This document shows, one piece after another, positions 22,033 through 33,525 of a stretch of 64,000 nucleotides of DNA; the first letter of the stretch is position 1, and each line of letters starts with the position of its first letter. Both the position numbers and the translations under genes were made by a program. Below the pieces are notes generated by a model. It was not told the origin of the DNA and did no database searches. It was given only the letters and a program-made list of their open reading frames with translations. This DNA comes from Neogale vison. Taxonomy: Eukaryota > Chordata > Mammalia > Carnivora > Mustelidae. The stretch lies in NCBI RefSeq assembly GCF_020171115.1, contig NC_058091.1, positions 62,318,501 to 62,382,500 on the forward strand, in the 5' to 3' direction.

Positions 22033-22945
22033 TAGAGAAAAATAAACTGTTGTGTCCTTGGGGCATAAGGAGCTCAGAAATTAATGAGTTAATAATTTAC
22101 ACACAGCACATGTACTTCAGGGGGAAATAACCTTCATAACACACAATAAGTATAAAGTTGAAATAACTAAGGATGATAGACAGAGCTAACTCAATTTATT
22201 TTGTAATGTGTATGGTATTGTGATTCCAAGAATTCTGCCCTAACATGTGGTAGCATTTAGCCAATACTTCTAATAGTATTTATAAGTAGATTGAGAATTA
22301 GCCCACAAATACAATTCAGGAAGTTTATTCTGGTGATTTGTTTTTCATGTTCTGTAAAATGAATTGCATTAAAGGTCAGAAAAAGTGCCTTAAAGAACAC
22401 TACTTTAATATTTAAAGTGCAGCTGATCTTGTTGAACATTATAATAAGATACACATAATTGGCTTCTCTCCTTGGAGTCAAACTCAGTAACTTTCTGCCC
22501 GATTAGCCAAACTGTTGCATAATACACAGAAAGATGGTAGAATGCAGAGCAAATAGTTTCTGTACTTACTGTTGTTCATTTTTAGCCACAGGAAAGAGGT
22601 AAAGAAACTACTGTATGTGATGACAAAGCAGGAATCAGCAGCTATCTCCGAAGCTGGCTAAATCCACTCTTCTCACAGATCTTTGCAACACGAAGGCAAT
22701 TCCCACTGAGTGTATCTAATTTGATCCTGCGATCTCTTGACGTGTTAGGAAATTTTTTTTAGGAAAAAAAAAGAGGAAAGAAAGAAAGGAAAGAAGGAAG
22801 AAAAAAGAGAAATAACTGTTGTCAGTCAAACTGAAGGCCATGGACTCCCAAGGTTGACATCAGCTCCCTGAACACATCATCAAAAACACACCTCAAAACC
22901 GCCATTTTCTCCTTCAAGACCCACCCTTCACATTCCAGCCATCCC
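22033..22945. other. Unique sequence
   Basis: No gene recognised. A purine-rich run lies at 22,758-22,812. Confidence 0.4.
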
Positions 22946-22950
22946 ACCCC

Positions 22951-22951
22951 C

Positions 22952-22986
<35 letters not shown>
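22951..22986. repeat. (CA)n microsatellite
   Basis: About 17 CA units followed by a degenerate CA-rich tail. The reverse open frame across it (Cys/Val repeats) is an artefact of the repeat. Confidence 0.95.
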
Positions 22987-22990
<4 letters not shown>

Positions 22991-23180
22991 ATGCACAAAC
23001 ACACATGCACACCCCACAGAGGCAGATGGGATCATACAACTATGTCAACAGCCTTAATACAATTTAAAAACTTAGAAAAAATGTAGAAAATGTTAAAGAG
23101 GAATCAATTTGACCAAATAATTTTTTTAAAAGGAATATAAATTCACATAAATTCACATATATTTCTCTTGGGCAATTCTC

Positions 23181-23381
23181 TTTCTTTCTTTCTTTTTTAA
23201 ATTTTATTTATTTATTTGACAGACAGAGATCACAAGTAGGCAGAAAGGGAGGCAGAAAGAGAGGGGGAAACGGTCTCCCTGCTGAGCAAAGAGCCCAAAG
23301 TGGGGCTTGATCCCAGGGTCTGGGATCATCACCTGAGCGGAAGGCAGAGGCTTTAACCCATTGAGCCACCCAGACATCCCC
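23181..23381 (-). mobile_element. CanSINE, reversed
   Basis: A reversed mustelid-type CanSINE running from a T-rich tail to GAGCCACCCAGACATCCC. Near-identical flanks (tctcttgggcaattct and ttcttgggcaattttc) are its target-site duplications. A 90-codon reverse frame crosses it and is not a gene. Confidence 0.95.
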
Positions 23382-23399
23382 TTCTTGGGCAATTTTCTA

Positions 23400-25090
23400 A
23401 GTAATGACTTTGCAAAGTTTCTATTTGAAAAGAAAACAATGTACTTCATACATTGTTTTTCAACTTTAGTCACCACTTGAAGATGCTCTGAATTTCAAAA
23501 TGCAATTAAAGTTCAAGTTTACTTGTGACCTACTTAAAGAAGCTTCCTGGATCAGAAATAAAAGAAAACAAATGCTTGTTAAGAAGTCTGTAATATGCCT
23601 TAGACATCAGAGCATCCTGAGATTTTTGGATGAAGTGCTCTCTTATAATGAGAAAAGCTAATATATTGAGTGTAAGTCAAAACACACATTAAATGTTTCA
23701 TTTGTTCCACAAGAGGGGAAAATTTTAAATCAAGTGGGTAAACATTTTTTAATAGCTCAGCAAGAGATTTCATGGAATCCTCCCATATTTATAAATATTT
23801 TGAGATTTATGCATCCTTCTATATGGCAATAAGTTGTCCATCTCTAATTTTCATTTAATTTATTGTTTTCTCTGCCAATGAATTTTGGCTTAAAGCTCCT
23901 TTTTAGAATGTGTAAACAGAAACAAATAACTAGACGATTGTTATTGGACCCACTCTAACTAAAAATAGCTAAGTTAATATTAAAACAAAACATATACGCC
24001 ACAATATTTATGTGTCAATCTTTTTAGGATTCACTTTCTGACACATTTCCTTCACACTGCAGCCACCTGAGAATATTTGCTAGAATGCACACTTTGCATG
24101 CCTATAAGAGACCTTAGTATTAGAGATATATTCATTCTACACTCACCAGAATATCAAACATTTGGAACATTAGTGGTAGACTTATGCAGATAGCAAAGAA
24201 TTTCCCCACATAAAGGGTCTAATGTCATCTGAAAACAAATAATGTTTTTGTTTTAATTTTGTCCCTCAATTACATAAGCAAATAAGCCCTCTGGGGAACT
24301 AAACTAATTTTCCTGACATCCAGGTGGTAAAGCCCATTCACTTCATAAGGCATTATTCTCCTGTTCTCAATTTTAAGAATGTTAGCTATGTATTTTCTAG
24401 ACCATGGTAGATTAGTAGCTGTAAATGGAAAAGGAATAAAACTGAGTAACAGAGCAAGTACTCCAACAATGACAAGGATAAATAGCTAACAGAAAAACTG
24501 CTACAAGCCGACAAATAAAATACAGTAATTTGGGACAATAAAGAGATTTATTGAAAGGCAAAATTTTCCAAACTTTTAATGGGCCATAAGTGCATTGGTA
24601 CATTTATATTTAGTTATACCTGATTTCTAAGACATTGTATTTAATATGCTCTTTAGTATGTTCAAGAAAGCAGAAAGTTTTCAAATATAATTATAAATGT
24701 TTCCAACAAAAATAATCAAATATTTATAAAGCTTCAAAGTTAAAAAGTGTAACTTTTAGATATTGAGGAAATTTATTTTTGCAGACCTCCTTTTCAGGCA
24801 ACCACAGAACTACGTAAGATAGTTGGCATGGGTATAGTTTTACAGTTCAAATGATTACTTTGTTGAAATAAAAAGTTACCAGAAGTTCGTGTAAAAGACT
24901 AAAAGTTTTATCTAGAAGTGAATAATCCCACTGTCACATTGAGAATGTTTTGCTGGTCACGAGACAAAGTCAATGAGTAAGGCAGAGTTTTGTTGACTAT
25001 CCTGGTTTTATTGTTTTTTTAACCAATTAGCAATGTTTACAGAGAGAGCACAATAGCTAAGTGAGTCAAAAAGATATGAGGGTTAAGTCA
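23400..25090. other. Unique AT-rich sequence
   Basis: No confident repeat or gene recognised. Confidence 0.4.
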
Positions 25091-26350
25091 GAACAGGGTG
25101 CCTTGCTGCTGACTTCATTTCCAGGTTTGGCTAGACCCTGCATTTTTCTAGTCTCAGGAGTTCCTTTATTTTCAGAACCTATTGGTTCTTTTCACGCGAT
25201 TCACTGATACATAAATTCTTGCATGCCAAAATGGAAGTATAAACCATTCTTGGTCTTGTGTTTTTGCAAGGGGCAGGGAAGGGAAAGTTTGAGCAGAATG
25301 CTAGTTTTTAGGTTAGGCACGTTAGAAAGCATGCAAAACTGGTTAAATGTGAGTTTCATTGAGCATAGCGATCAGAAAATAATTTAGTTAGCTGATGAAC
25401 CCAGTCCATGGTAAACATTCACTAGTTAACTTTTTGATTTGGCCGTGTTCTCTCGGATGAGACTTCTTGGTTGCTAGTCACCATTAATCCATGCCGTTAT
25501 GGTGGACATGCTTTATCCCATCATGCTCTACAGCAAAGTGGCAATATACAAAATTTCAGCAACACAACAACACTTAACATGTACTGCTCAGATGGGGCCT
25601 GAATAGTCAGTGCACGTTGGATCTCACTGGCCAAGATGATGGCTTACATCTGATCCAGATGTCTGAAGTCATTTACAACCAATTCTCTAGTCTTGCCAAT
25701 TAGTCTTAACATTGAAGCAATTGACTTACCTGCTGACAGCCTGAATCAACAGATAATTTATGACCTGAACTTCTATAATTATTTTAATAGCCTTTTCATA
25801 CCCTTTCCATCCTATTTATCATAATAAGAGCATTTAAAATGAGAACTCCTCACTAAAAGGAAGAGATGTGAAGGTCTTAAAGAAATATTTTATGAAAGAA
25901 ATCAGAGACCTGCCTCTTTAAGAGGGTCCATATTGGAAAAATTCCCTTCTTCCTCCTTTCAATCCATCTGTGGAGAAATATACTGGACTCTTTTTCACCA
26001 TTTTAAGTCATGACTATCTCTTAAATTCCAACTTGTTTATTGCTTGTGCTAAGACCATCAAACATCTCAAAGATCAACCTGCTCTTCATTATCTTGCTAT
26101 TATTAACAATGGCAGCTGAAAGAGAAGGCATTCCTTGAAAGTCTGCTCCTCACTAATCAGGCCAAGGGCTCTTAACTTCAAGAGGCCAGTTTTTTGCCAA
26201 GATAGCACCCACCTGTCTTCATTCTGTGTTCATTCACTTTCTGCTGCTTAACGCATCCTGCAGAAGGGTACCCCCATCATCACTAACGTTGATGATAGAC
26301 AAATGTCATGGCCGCCAGAAATGGGCTAACGAACAACACAGAACAAGGCA
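25091..26350. other. Unassigned sequence, possibly an old decayed element or regulatory DNA
   Basis: The part at 25,100-25,700 is less AT-rich than its surroundings and keeps CpGs (25,195, 25,443, 25,454, 25,494). I cannot match it to any family I know. 26,110-26,340 is similar in texture. No exon is recognised. Confidence 0.3.
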
Positions 26351-27120
26351 AGTCTTGTGAAGAAACATGAACAAATAGTTTTAGTCTCCTTAGCTAAGGA
26401 GAGAAACTATGGCTCAATATTGAACTGCTATACTTTACAACATACCATAGAGAATACCAAAGAAAATATTGCCTGGGGAGATGCATGCTCAAACCTTCCC
26501 ATCTGCAGCTGCTATCAATTATTCTGCCCTGATGTGACCAGAAATCTCAGTTTTCAATAGAGAAATATGAGTTGTAAAAGAATCCTTATTGGCCACCCTT
26601 ACATTCCCCTCCCCACCCCCACCTCCTGATTCTGTTTTGCTTTTCAAACATTTGAAATGTCCACATACTTTGTATCCTTGCCCACTGGGAAGTTAGAAAA
26701 GCAAACTTAGCTAGTTTCAGGGCAGAGGAGAGATTTTGTGGCTTTCAGAGAATCTCCATTGGATTACAAAGGCTCATAAAAGGGTACCTTCACCCTAAAT
26801 GTTATATAAACAGAGTTCTGTCCGTGTGTGTGATTTACACTCTTATTGAAGATCTTGACTCTTCCTTCTCTTCATGCTCGAAGATAAGTGAAGGACAAAA
26901 AGCCTGTTTAGAAGAGTTAACCTGATCATTTTTTTAAAAGATGTGTGCAAATCACTGGGGCTGGAATCCTGTTTGTCAACCAAATTGTCAGGAAATAATT
27001 TATTACCGACAAGAACAAAGCATGCAGCTGGATATCCCAAACAACGACATGCTAAATGAGCCAGAGACTTGTTATAAATATCTTCCCCAGGACTGCATTT
27101 CCTATAGTCTAAAATTATTC
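26351..27120. other. Unique sequence
   Basis: The frames at 26,357-26,560 and 26,941-27,123 have no domain or repeat match and are likely chance. Confidence 0.4.
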
Positions 27121-27121
27121 T

Positions 27122-27240
27122 AGAAGCAGTGTGGTATTCATGGAAAAAAGAGTTTTACTGGGCATCAGGATGTCAGAGTTTCTTTTGCCTATTCTAGTAA
27201 CTAGCTATGCTGTTCAAGTTAGGCCTCTTTCAGATTTTTG
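27122..27240 (+). mobile_element. MIR SINE, 5' part
   Basis: 'agcagtgtggtattcatgga' then 'tctagtaactagctatgctg' follows the 5' half of MIR; a purine-rich run replaces the 3' half. Confidence 0.7.
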
Positions 27241-27242
27241 TG

Positions 27243-27325
27243 AAAAAAAATAAAAATAAAATAGAGGAAAAAGAAAGAGAGAGAGAAGAAAGAAAGAAAA
27301 TGAAAAGAGAAAGAAAGAGGGAGTT
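27243..27325. repeat. A/G-rich simple repeat
   Basis: GAAA and GAGA units, imperfect. Confidence 0.85.
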
Positions 27326-27655
27326 AATACTGCATGACCTCTGAATTTCTTCTGAGTTCTAAAATTCTACACTGACATCACTGATATCCTATACAGGGAA
27401 CCCAAATGTTATACAAATTAGTCTAGGCGTATTCAAAAAATGAGAAAAGTGCATTTAGAAAAAGAGAAACAAAGGACTGTTGTAAAATGGGCTTTTGATC
27501 TGTGTGAACTATATCATCAAGAAATTGTTCTTCAGGCACAATTAATAGAGTTAACTTTGAGAGGTGAAAAAAGCTAATAAAAAATCAGAAAAGATAAAGT
27601 AATTGGAAATGAGACTTCACTTTAAAAAATAAAATTTTAAAAAGAAATGGTAATA
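27326..27655. other. Unique sequence
   Basis: No repeat or gene recognised. Confidence 0.4.
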
Positions 27656-27659
27656 AATG

Positions 27660-27852
27660 AAATCCCTCTTCTTTAGAAATTCCAGTCTTTTAATTTTTGT
27701 TTTATTCCACCTTCTGTCGAAAGTTCCTATGTGTCTGTCTTCTCTGTTAGACTATAAGTTTCTAGATGTAGGGGACCATATTTTATTCATGTTTATATCT
27801 GTCATGTTGATTTGCCCAGAAAGACACTCCACAAATGTTTGTTGAATTCTGT
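27660..27852 (+). mobile_element. L2 LINE 3' end
   Basis: 'tagactataagtttctagat' followed by 'tcatgtttatatctgtcatg' and the terminal 'acaaatgtttgttgaattct' is the L2 3' end. Confidence 0.75.
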
Positions 27853-28104
27853 TTTCAATATATTTGATAAAAATGGTAAATACTGAGATGGAATAATTAA
27901 TCAAACTCAGCTGGTAAATCCAAATCTTAGATGAATGTCCAAGCTTCCTTCTTTTACAAATGACTTGGGAGGCAATGATGTCACATAGACTCTGTGAGAT
28001 ACCTAACAAACTGGAGAAGACTCTTCCTATCTTGAAAGAAAGAAAAATATCAAATTGCAAGCTGGTAATTATTTCCTTATCTATCAGTATTTCTCTATGG
28101 CTCA

Positions 28105-28430
28105 TTCATTTATTTATCCATTCATCCCATATTTAATGGGTAACAAATAATCTGGTCGTACAATGATGATTCAGATACGGCCCTTGCTTTCAATACAGTG
28201 TTTCTAGTTTATGCAGAGAGGTCAGTTACAATACAGTGGGGTAATTGTGGTGATAGTGATATGTATACAACACATTGAGAGTACATAAAAGGGATGCCTG
28301 AACGAATGTTTAGAATCATTTAAAGCTTCTCAGAAGAGAAGATGCATGGCTTAGCTGAATAACAAAGGGTAATTCTGAGTCAGTCTGGCAAAGATCCAAG
28401 ACCTGTAGACAAAGAGGGTGGTATTAGTTA
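28105..28430 (-). mobile_element. L2 LINE, reversed 3' part
   Basis: It begins at the reversed tail (tcattcatttatttatccat) and continues through the reversed 3' region. It appears to resume at 28,862 after a MIR and unique DNA. Confidence 0.55.
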
Positions 28431-28437
28431 GGAAATT

Positions 28438-28680
28438 TTAGGTAGTACTTATTGTATGTCGGGCATTTTTTCCAATCACTTTAAAAACAGTAATTCCTTT
28501 AATACAACAACTATGTGCAGGAACTATTATCATACCCATTACAAATGAGGAAACCAGGACACAGAAAGGATAAGTAACTTTACAAGGTCGACCAGCTAGT
28601 AGGTGACAGAGCTGAGATTTGAACCCAGGCACTGTGGGGTCAGAAGTTATACTTTTAATCCTCTTGATTATATGTTGTTG
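28438..28680 (-). mobile_element. MIR SINE, nearly complete
   Basis: 'ttattgtatgtcgggcattt', 'cattacaaatgaggaaacca' and 'tttgaacccaggcactgtgg' give an almost full reversed MIR, interrupting L2 sequence. Confidence 0.9.
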
Positions 28681-28730
28681 CTCTATGGTTGGGAGGCAGA
28701 GAGCCTGGCTCCTCCCCACTCACCCCTTCT

Positions 28731-28788
28731 CTCTTTGTTCTCTGCCTCAGCATTCCACCCTCTTTGTTCTCTGTCTCAGCATTCTATA
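28731..28788. repeat. 29-bp tandem duplication
   Basis: 28,731-28,759 and 28,760-28,788 match at 25 of 29 positions, directly adjacent. A local duplication in unique DNA. Confidence 0.95.
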
Positions 28789-28861
28789 CATCTGATTTTA
28801 TACTGACTTGTGGGTGCACTTGTGCACTTCTGTCTTCCTCATCATACTGCAGGACTGCAGG

Positions 28862-28995
28862 GGTTCTCATAGAGGGGTTCAAAGCAGGAGATCATATATG
28901 TACTTTTAAAAGAGCACTCTGATTGAAGCAGAGGGAAAAGATGTCATTTTGGTTAGAATATCTATAATATACCTGATATTAAAATAGAGCTCCAG
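28862..28995 (-). mobile_element. L2 LINE, reversed, continuation
   Basis: 'aaaagagcactctgattgaa' near 28,910 fits the reversed L2 segment expected after the piece at 28,105. Confidence 0.4.
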
Positions 28996-30140
28996 GCACA
29001 TTTCAAAACAGGGAGATAGACCAAGAAGTAAAAATATTCCAAAGTAAGAGACTAACATCTACTTTAGTTGAATCTTAGATGTCTCAACCGCATTAAAGTG
29101 TAAAAGTGTCTAGTTGAAGATTAGAAGAGAATTTTTGGAGCGGAGAAGATTTATTTGAAGACGCCTTTGCTATGAGTCACAACCACCCATCTCTGGTCCA
29201 GGAGAGCAGGAGACAGCCTTAACTTCAAACTTAGAGATCTTTGAAGTAATAACTCAAGGAAGAATTTTCTGGAAAGAGCAGTAGAGAGACTGATCCCAAA
29301 CTCATACTGAAGAAAAGCAACTTCACTGGGACTACTCCAAGACCTTGATGTTTGTCCTCTGCAGTTTAAGTGCTGTCTGATTCCCACCCAAAACCCTAAG
29401 GACAAGATGGGCTGGTCCTCCACAGGGATGTGAAGGAGTCTGCTGTACTGAGATGGGGCAGCAGGCCTACCACCCTGGCCAGGAATATATGAGTGTGGAC
29501 CAAAGACTGGAGGGAGCATGCAGGAGAAGCCTAAACAGAGCTGAGCCAGCAAAGGGCTATCATAGGTCCCTACAGAAGGAGTGTCCAGCTGTTCACTCAT
29601 ATGTTGGCAGAAGTTGGAGCTTATGCTGGATGCATCATGACTAAAGGATGATTATGTAGTCAGGCTAAGCTTTCTCAAGAGGAAGTATAAGTGAGAGACC
29701 CTTATTGATTTGGGTGTGAGTTGGAGAGGAGTGTCTTCTACGAATGTACAAAAAGTGTCTATGATAGAATGAGCTCCTTTCACCCACCTCCCAAGTTCAT
29801 AGAGAGGGTAATACTCAAACATCAAGAGAAGATCAGGTGACTGAGGACTTTTTCTCTCCACTTTCCCTCAACCCCTGTGTAGGAAGGATTCAAAATCTGA
29901 AGTTAGCCAAAGAGGGAAGAGAAGTAGAAATCACCACATGATAAAAGAGTGAAGAGGTCAATCTTACTCTGCTTACCTAATAGCAAATTTTACATGGGAC
30001 ATCTTGATGATTCCAATGTGATAGTGTTTGGTGGCTTAAAGTAAAAATGTCTCTTTATTATCTAAATGTGACCACAGGATTTCAAGGAGGCTGACAATCA
30101 CTGTAAAGGGAAGAGCTTCCCACATTGAATCAATTTAAAG
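28996..30140. other. Unique sequence, no gene recognised
   Basis: A 149-codon reverse open frame (29,151-29,600) lies in a less AT-rich stretch. It shows no signal peptide, domain or repeat match, and a frame of this length is expected by chance in a window this size. Confidence 0.4.
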
Positions 30141-30141
30141 G

Positions 30142-30429
30142 GACAGTTGGGTGGTGACTGGTGTTCCAGAAACTCTGTAAATCCCAGATCTGGCTCCTGC
30201 TGGGTTAGGGAAGCATACTGTGGGTAGATCTATCTTTTCTGGTGAATACTAGTTGTTGTGGTCGTATAAGCGCCAAGCGTAAAAATGAAGATGCTTTGCG
30301 CTTATATGACCACCACAACTAGTATTCACCAGAAAAGATAGATCTACCCACAGTATGCTTCCCTAACCCATCAGGAGCCAGATCTGGGATTTACAGAGTT
30401 TCTGGAACACCAGTCACCACCCAACTGTC
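30142..30429. repeat. Near-perfect 137-bp inverted repeat (hairpin)
   Basis: Left arm 30,142-30,278 and right arm 30,293-30,429 are reverse complements at 133 of 137 positions, with no gaps and a 14-base spacer (30,279-30,292). The four differing pairs are 30,200/30,371, 30,257/30,314, 30,264/30,307 and 30,274/30,297; in RNA the 30,264/30,307 pair would be a G-U wobble. No target-site duplication or known transposon end is visible, and the arms match no repeat family I recognise. Likely origins are a replication template switch that copied one arm backward, an unknown MITE-like element, or a fold-back assembly error. If transcribed, it would form a long double-stranded RNA stem. Confidence 0.97.
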
Positions 30430-30655
30430 TGGGAAATCCCAGGTCCCACTCTAGGTTACCCACAAAGCACATTTAAGTCCATTGTTTTCTTGTGGCAAAT
30501 TACCCCATACAACCTGTAGTCTCATAGCCTACATGTTCTTTCTCAGTCCCAGCCTCAGGTCCTGACAAAGCAGGTTTCTTCTGAAGTTCCCACTGAAGGC
30601 TGAGGTGCTCACACTGCTATCTGACCCAAGCACAAGATATATCTGCTGGGTTCCT
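30430..30655. other. Unique sequence downstream of the hairpin
   Basis: No repeat or gene recognised. Confidence 0.4.
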
Positions 30656-30659
30656 GATC

Positions 30660-30865
30660 CCTTGCCATGACAGTATCTTCAGCCTCATCTTCTGCCATGC
30701 TTCCTACTTTGCTCCTACAATACAAGCACTGATACTACTCATAGATCTGTCAACAGAAGGAGAGCTTCAGTTCCTCTACATGTCATGCTTGTTCACCCCT
30801 GGGGGACTTTACAACGCTGTTCCCACATCTAGAACCCTCTCTGATCATTTCCTGCCCTATATATG
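30660..30865 (+). mobile_element. L2 LINE fragment
   Basis: 'tacatgtcatgcttgttcac' and the following 'acgctgttcccacatctaga' match the 3' part of L2 in + orientation. Confidence 0.5.
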
Positions 30866-30920
30866 GGAAGCCAATCATGTGATCAAGAACATGACTCTGG
30901 AATAAAACACACCGGCTCTT

Positions 30921-31112
30921 TTTTTTAAAGATTTTATTTATTTATTTGACAGAGAGAAATCGCAAGTAGACGGAGAGGCAGGCAGAGAGAGAGAGAGGGA
31001 AGCAGGCTCCCTGCTGAGCAGAGAGCCCGATGCAGGACTCAATCCCAGGACCCTGAGATCATGACCTGAGCCGAAGGCAGCGGCTTAACCCACTGAGCCA
31101 CCCAGGCGCCCC
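30921..31112 (-). mobile_element. CanSINE (mustelid type), reversed
   Basis: A near-consensus reversed CanSINE ending in GAGCCACCCAGGCGCCCC. Target-site duplications flank it at 30,906-30,920 and 31,113-31,127 with 13 of 15 matches. Confidence 0.96.
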
Positions 31113-31134
31113 AACATACCGGCCCTTAAGCTGT

Positions 31135-31325
31135 CTTTCTACTGAGTAACTTTTTGACCTTGGATGATGTACTTAGTTGTTCTAACCTTAACTTCCTCAT
31201 CTGTAAAATGAGGATAATGATATTATTTACCTCATAAAGTTGTGATGAAGATTACATGACATAATGAACAAAAAATATTCAGCCTATGGTCTGGCACATA
31301 GAGTACTAAAAAATAAACATTTGCT
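31135..31325 (+). mobile_element. MIR SINE
   Basis: 'cttcctcatctgtaaaatga', 'tacctcataaagttgtgatg' and 'ggtctggcacatagagtact' give a well-preserved MIR core and 3' end. Confidence 0.92.
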
Positions 31326-31835
31326 GAAAAAATTGAATAAGTGGTTTCTGACACATCCAGTTTCCCCATATTGGAAAGTCACTCCCTTCACCATCTGCCT
31401 GGCAAACTACTGACCCTGCAAAACCTACGGCAATTGATGAGGGTTATTACAGAGAATGAGTAACTAGATGTCCAGAATACACTGTTAGGTGAGAAAAGCA
31501 AATTGATTACTTTTGTGAAAGAAAGTTATGTTAGCTTTTGTGTAGAAAGAAGGGGAAATAGCACATAACAAGGGATTTGTATGAATTTCTGCTAAGTAGA
31601 AGCACTGAAAAAATCAGCCAGAAACTACAAGTAGTGACATTTGAATTAAGCCTCTACAAACAAGGTCCTCTTTGGAGGACATAAGTAATGCAGATTTTCA
31701 TGCACTGATAGCAATCATTATTTAAAATTCTAATTCTGTGCAAACCAAACCACTAGCTGACTCAGTTAAATTCATTCTAGAAATCTATATTCCAAGCAAG
31801 AGGGGAGGAGAAAGAGAAGGGAAAAAGACCTTGAC
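31326..31835. other. Unique sequence
   Basis: No repeat or gene recognised. Confidence 0.4.
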
Positions 31836-31839
31836 TTGT

Positions 31840-32040
31840 GCCAGGCACAAGTTCAGCACTTTATGTACATTAACTCATGTAATCTTTACACCCCTACCAC
31901 TACCAAGTGGTTAGCTTGTAAAGGAGGACACTGGAGGTCAAGGACCAGACAACTGAAAATAGAAATGGAGCTGGAATTCAAATTGAATTCAAAATCCGAC
32001 TCTGAGTCCCAAGCCTTGTACCCCTTCAGCCACATAGTAT
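31840..32040 (-). mobile_element. MIR SINE
   Basis: 'gccaggcacaagttcagcac', 'acattaactcatgtaatctt' and 'agctggaattcaaattgaat' follow the reversed MIR. The short open frames across it come from the repeat. Confidence 0.8.
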
Positions 32041-33430
32041 ATAGACTCTCTCTATTGCCTAGTTTGGTGAATGAGACAGAATTGGTAAGCATGACTTACT
32101 CTTAATTCTTCATTGAACTTGTTAATAAAGATATCCTTGTTGCACAACCATAGGGACCTCCCCACAGAGCACAGATGATTTTATGACACCTTCCATGCAG
32201 CTCTTCAAACAGTTACAAATTCACATGAACACGCTTTCCCCTGACTTGAGTTCCACTTCTTTCTACATGTATAACCCGATATTCCATTAAATTCCACGCT
32301 GAGGGCTGAAGACTATAAAAATGCAATGAGTTTGTTTTGGCACGAATTATTTTAATAAGTCAGTGCTGATTTCTAATTATCACCATTTTCTACTCCCAAT
32401 ACTTCTAAGTCATGAAAACAAACTGATAAGCGTAGTATAATTTTCTAGAAAGTCTTCAGAAAATTATATTAAGATCACCACCTTCTCTTTATGTTTTAGT
32501 GTTGCCAAGAAGAGGGGAGGTATTTCCTATAGTTTTCCATATCAGACACACTTTGTGAGGCAATATTAAAAATTTCTGTGTTCCAAAAATGTACTTTTCT
32601 GAGTTTAGATACTTAGCACGATTTTTAAAATTTATCTCCTTACCATCACTTTACCAGATTAAGACTTCAGTTCAGTCATAAGGGTGATGCGTATTCATGA
32701 GTTTCCAATGTGAAGATCCTTGATGGAGAAGATGTCAGTAAACCCAATTAGCTAGTACTGTTTTCTCTGTGACATTTATTAAGATTACACTATTTGGGCT
32801 ATGATTGGGTCTCCATTACTGTTCTTTTTTTCAGTATTGCATTTGAAGTATTTTTGTACTAATTAGTAGGTTTTTTTACAAGCCTCAGCTCATTCTCAGC
32901 TTAGACTTGTTAACAGTTTTGAGCTACTCTTGCAGTTGGTGCGGTGGTCAGTGATACAATTTCACTCATCCCACCTTATTTACACACCCTTTTGAACTCT
33001 GGCATCAAGAATGGGTGAAATCACACAAATGAAAATATTTCTGTAAGCCAATGTTATTGCAGTCTTAAATTTAAATGACATCGTCTGATTGGTAGAAAAA
33101 TTTAGGGTTTGAAAATATTATCAAAACATCATAACATTAGCACATCCTTCACTGCTTTCCTTCCTCTTGTTTTTCATTCCCTGTAATTCATGAATGATGA
33201 CATTGAGAATTAATCTTCCAAACAGGGCCTATCAACACAAACATCGCAGTGGGAAGAGGGTATCTCTGTTTCTATAACCTAGACACTCACTTGTCAGACC
33301 CATGTGCAGACTAAGGCATTTTTGTAATTGTCAATTGGAAAGTTGGTATTCCTTTTTCAGGGATAGATTCATTTATTTTGGAAATCAGGTTTTGGGAAAG
33401 TCAGACAATAGGATAGAAAGAAATCATTTG
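32041..33430. other. Unique sequence
   Basis: No confident repeat or gene. 32,860-33,000 keeps one CpG cluster-like spot and has no transposon match. Confidence 0.4.
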
Positions 33431-33434
33431 CTGG

Positions 33435-33525
33435 GCTGGAGAGATTATTCACTCCCCTGGGACAATTTTCATTTGTCTGGCCTGTGTCTTCCTGTGTCAA
33501 ATGGGACTCAGTTAATCTCTCCTCA
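33435..33525 (+). mobile_element. Possible MIR fragment
   Basis: 'tgtgtcaaatgggactcagt' after 'tgtctggcctgtgtcttcc' resembles the MIR core in + orientation. Weak. Confidence 0.35.

Noticed and set aside
27752..28105. 117-codon reverse frame
   Set aside because: It lies across an L2 3' end and adjacent unique DNA, with no domain.
29151..29600. 149-codon reverse open frame
   Set aside because: No domain, signal or splice context. A frame of this length is expected by chance at this base composition and window size.
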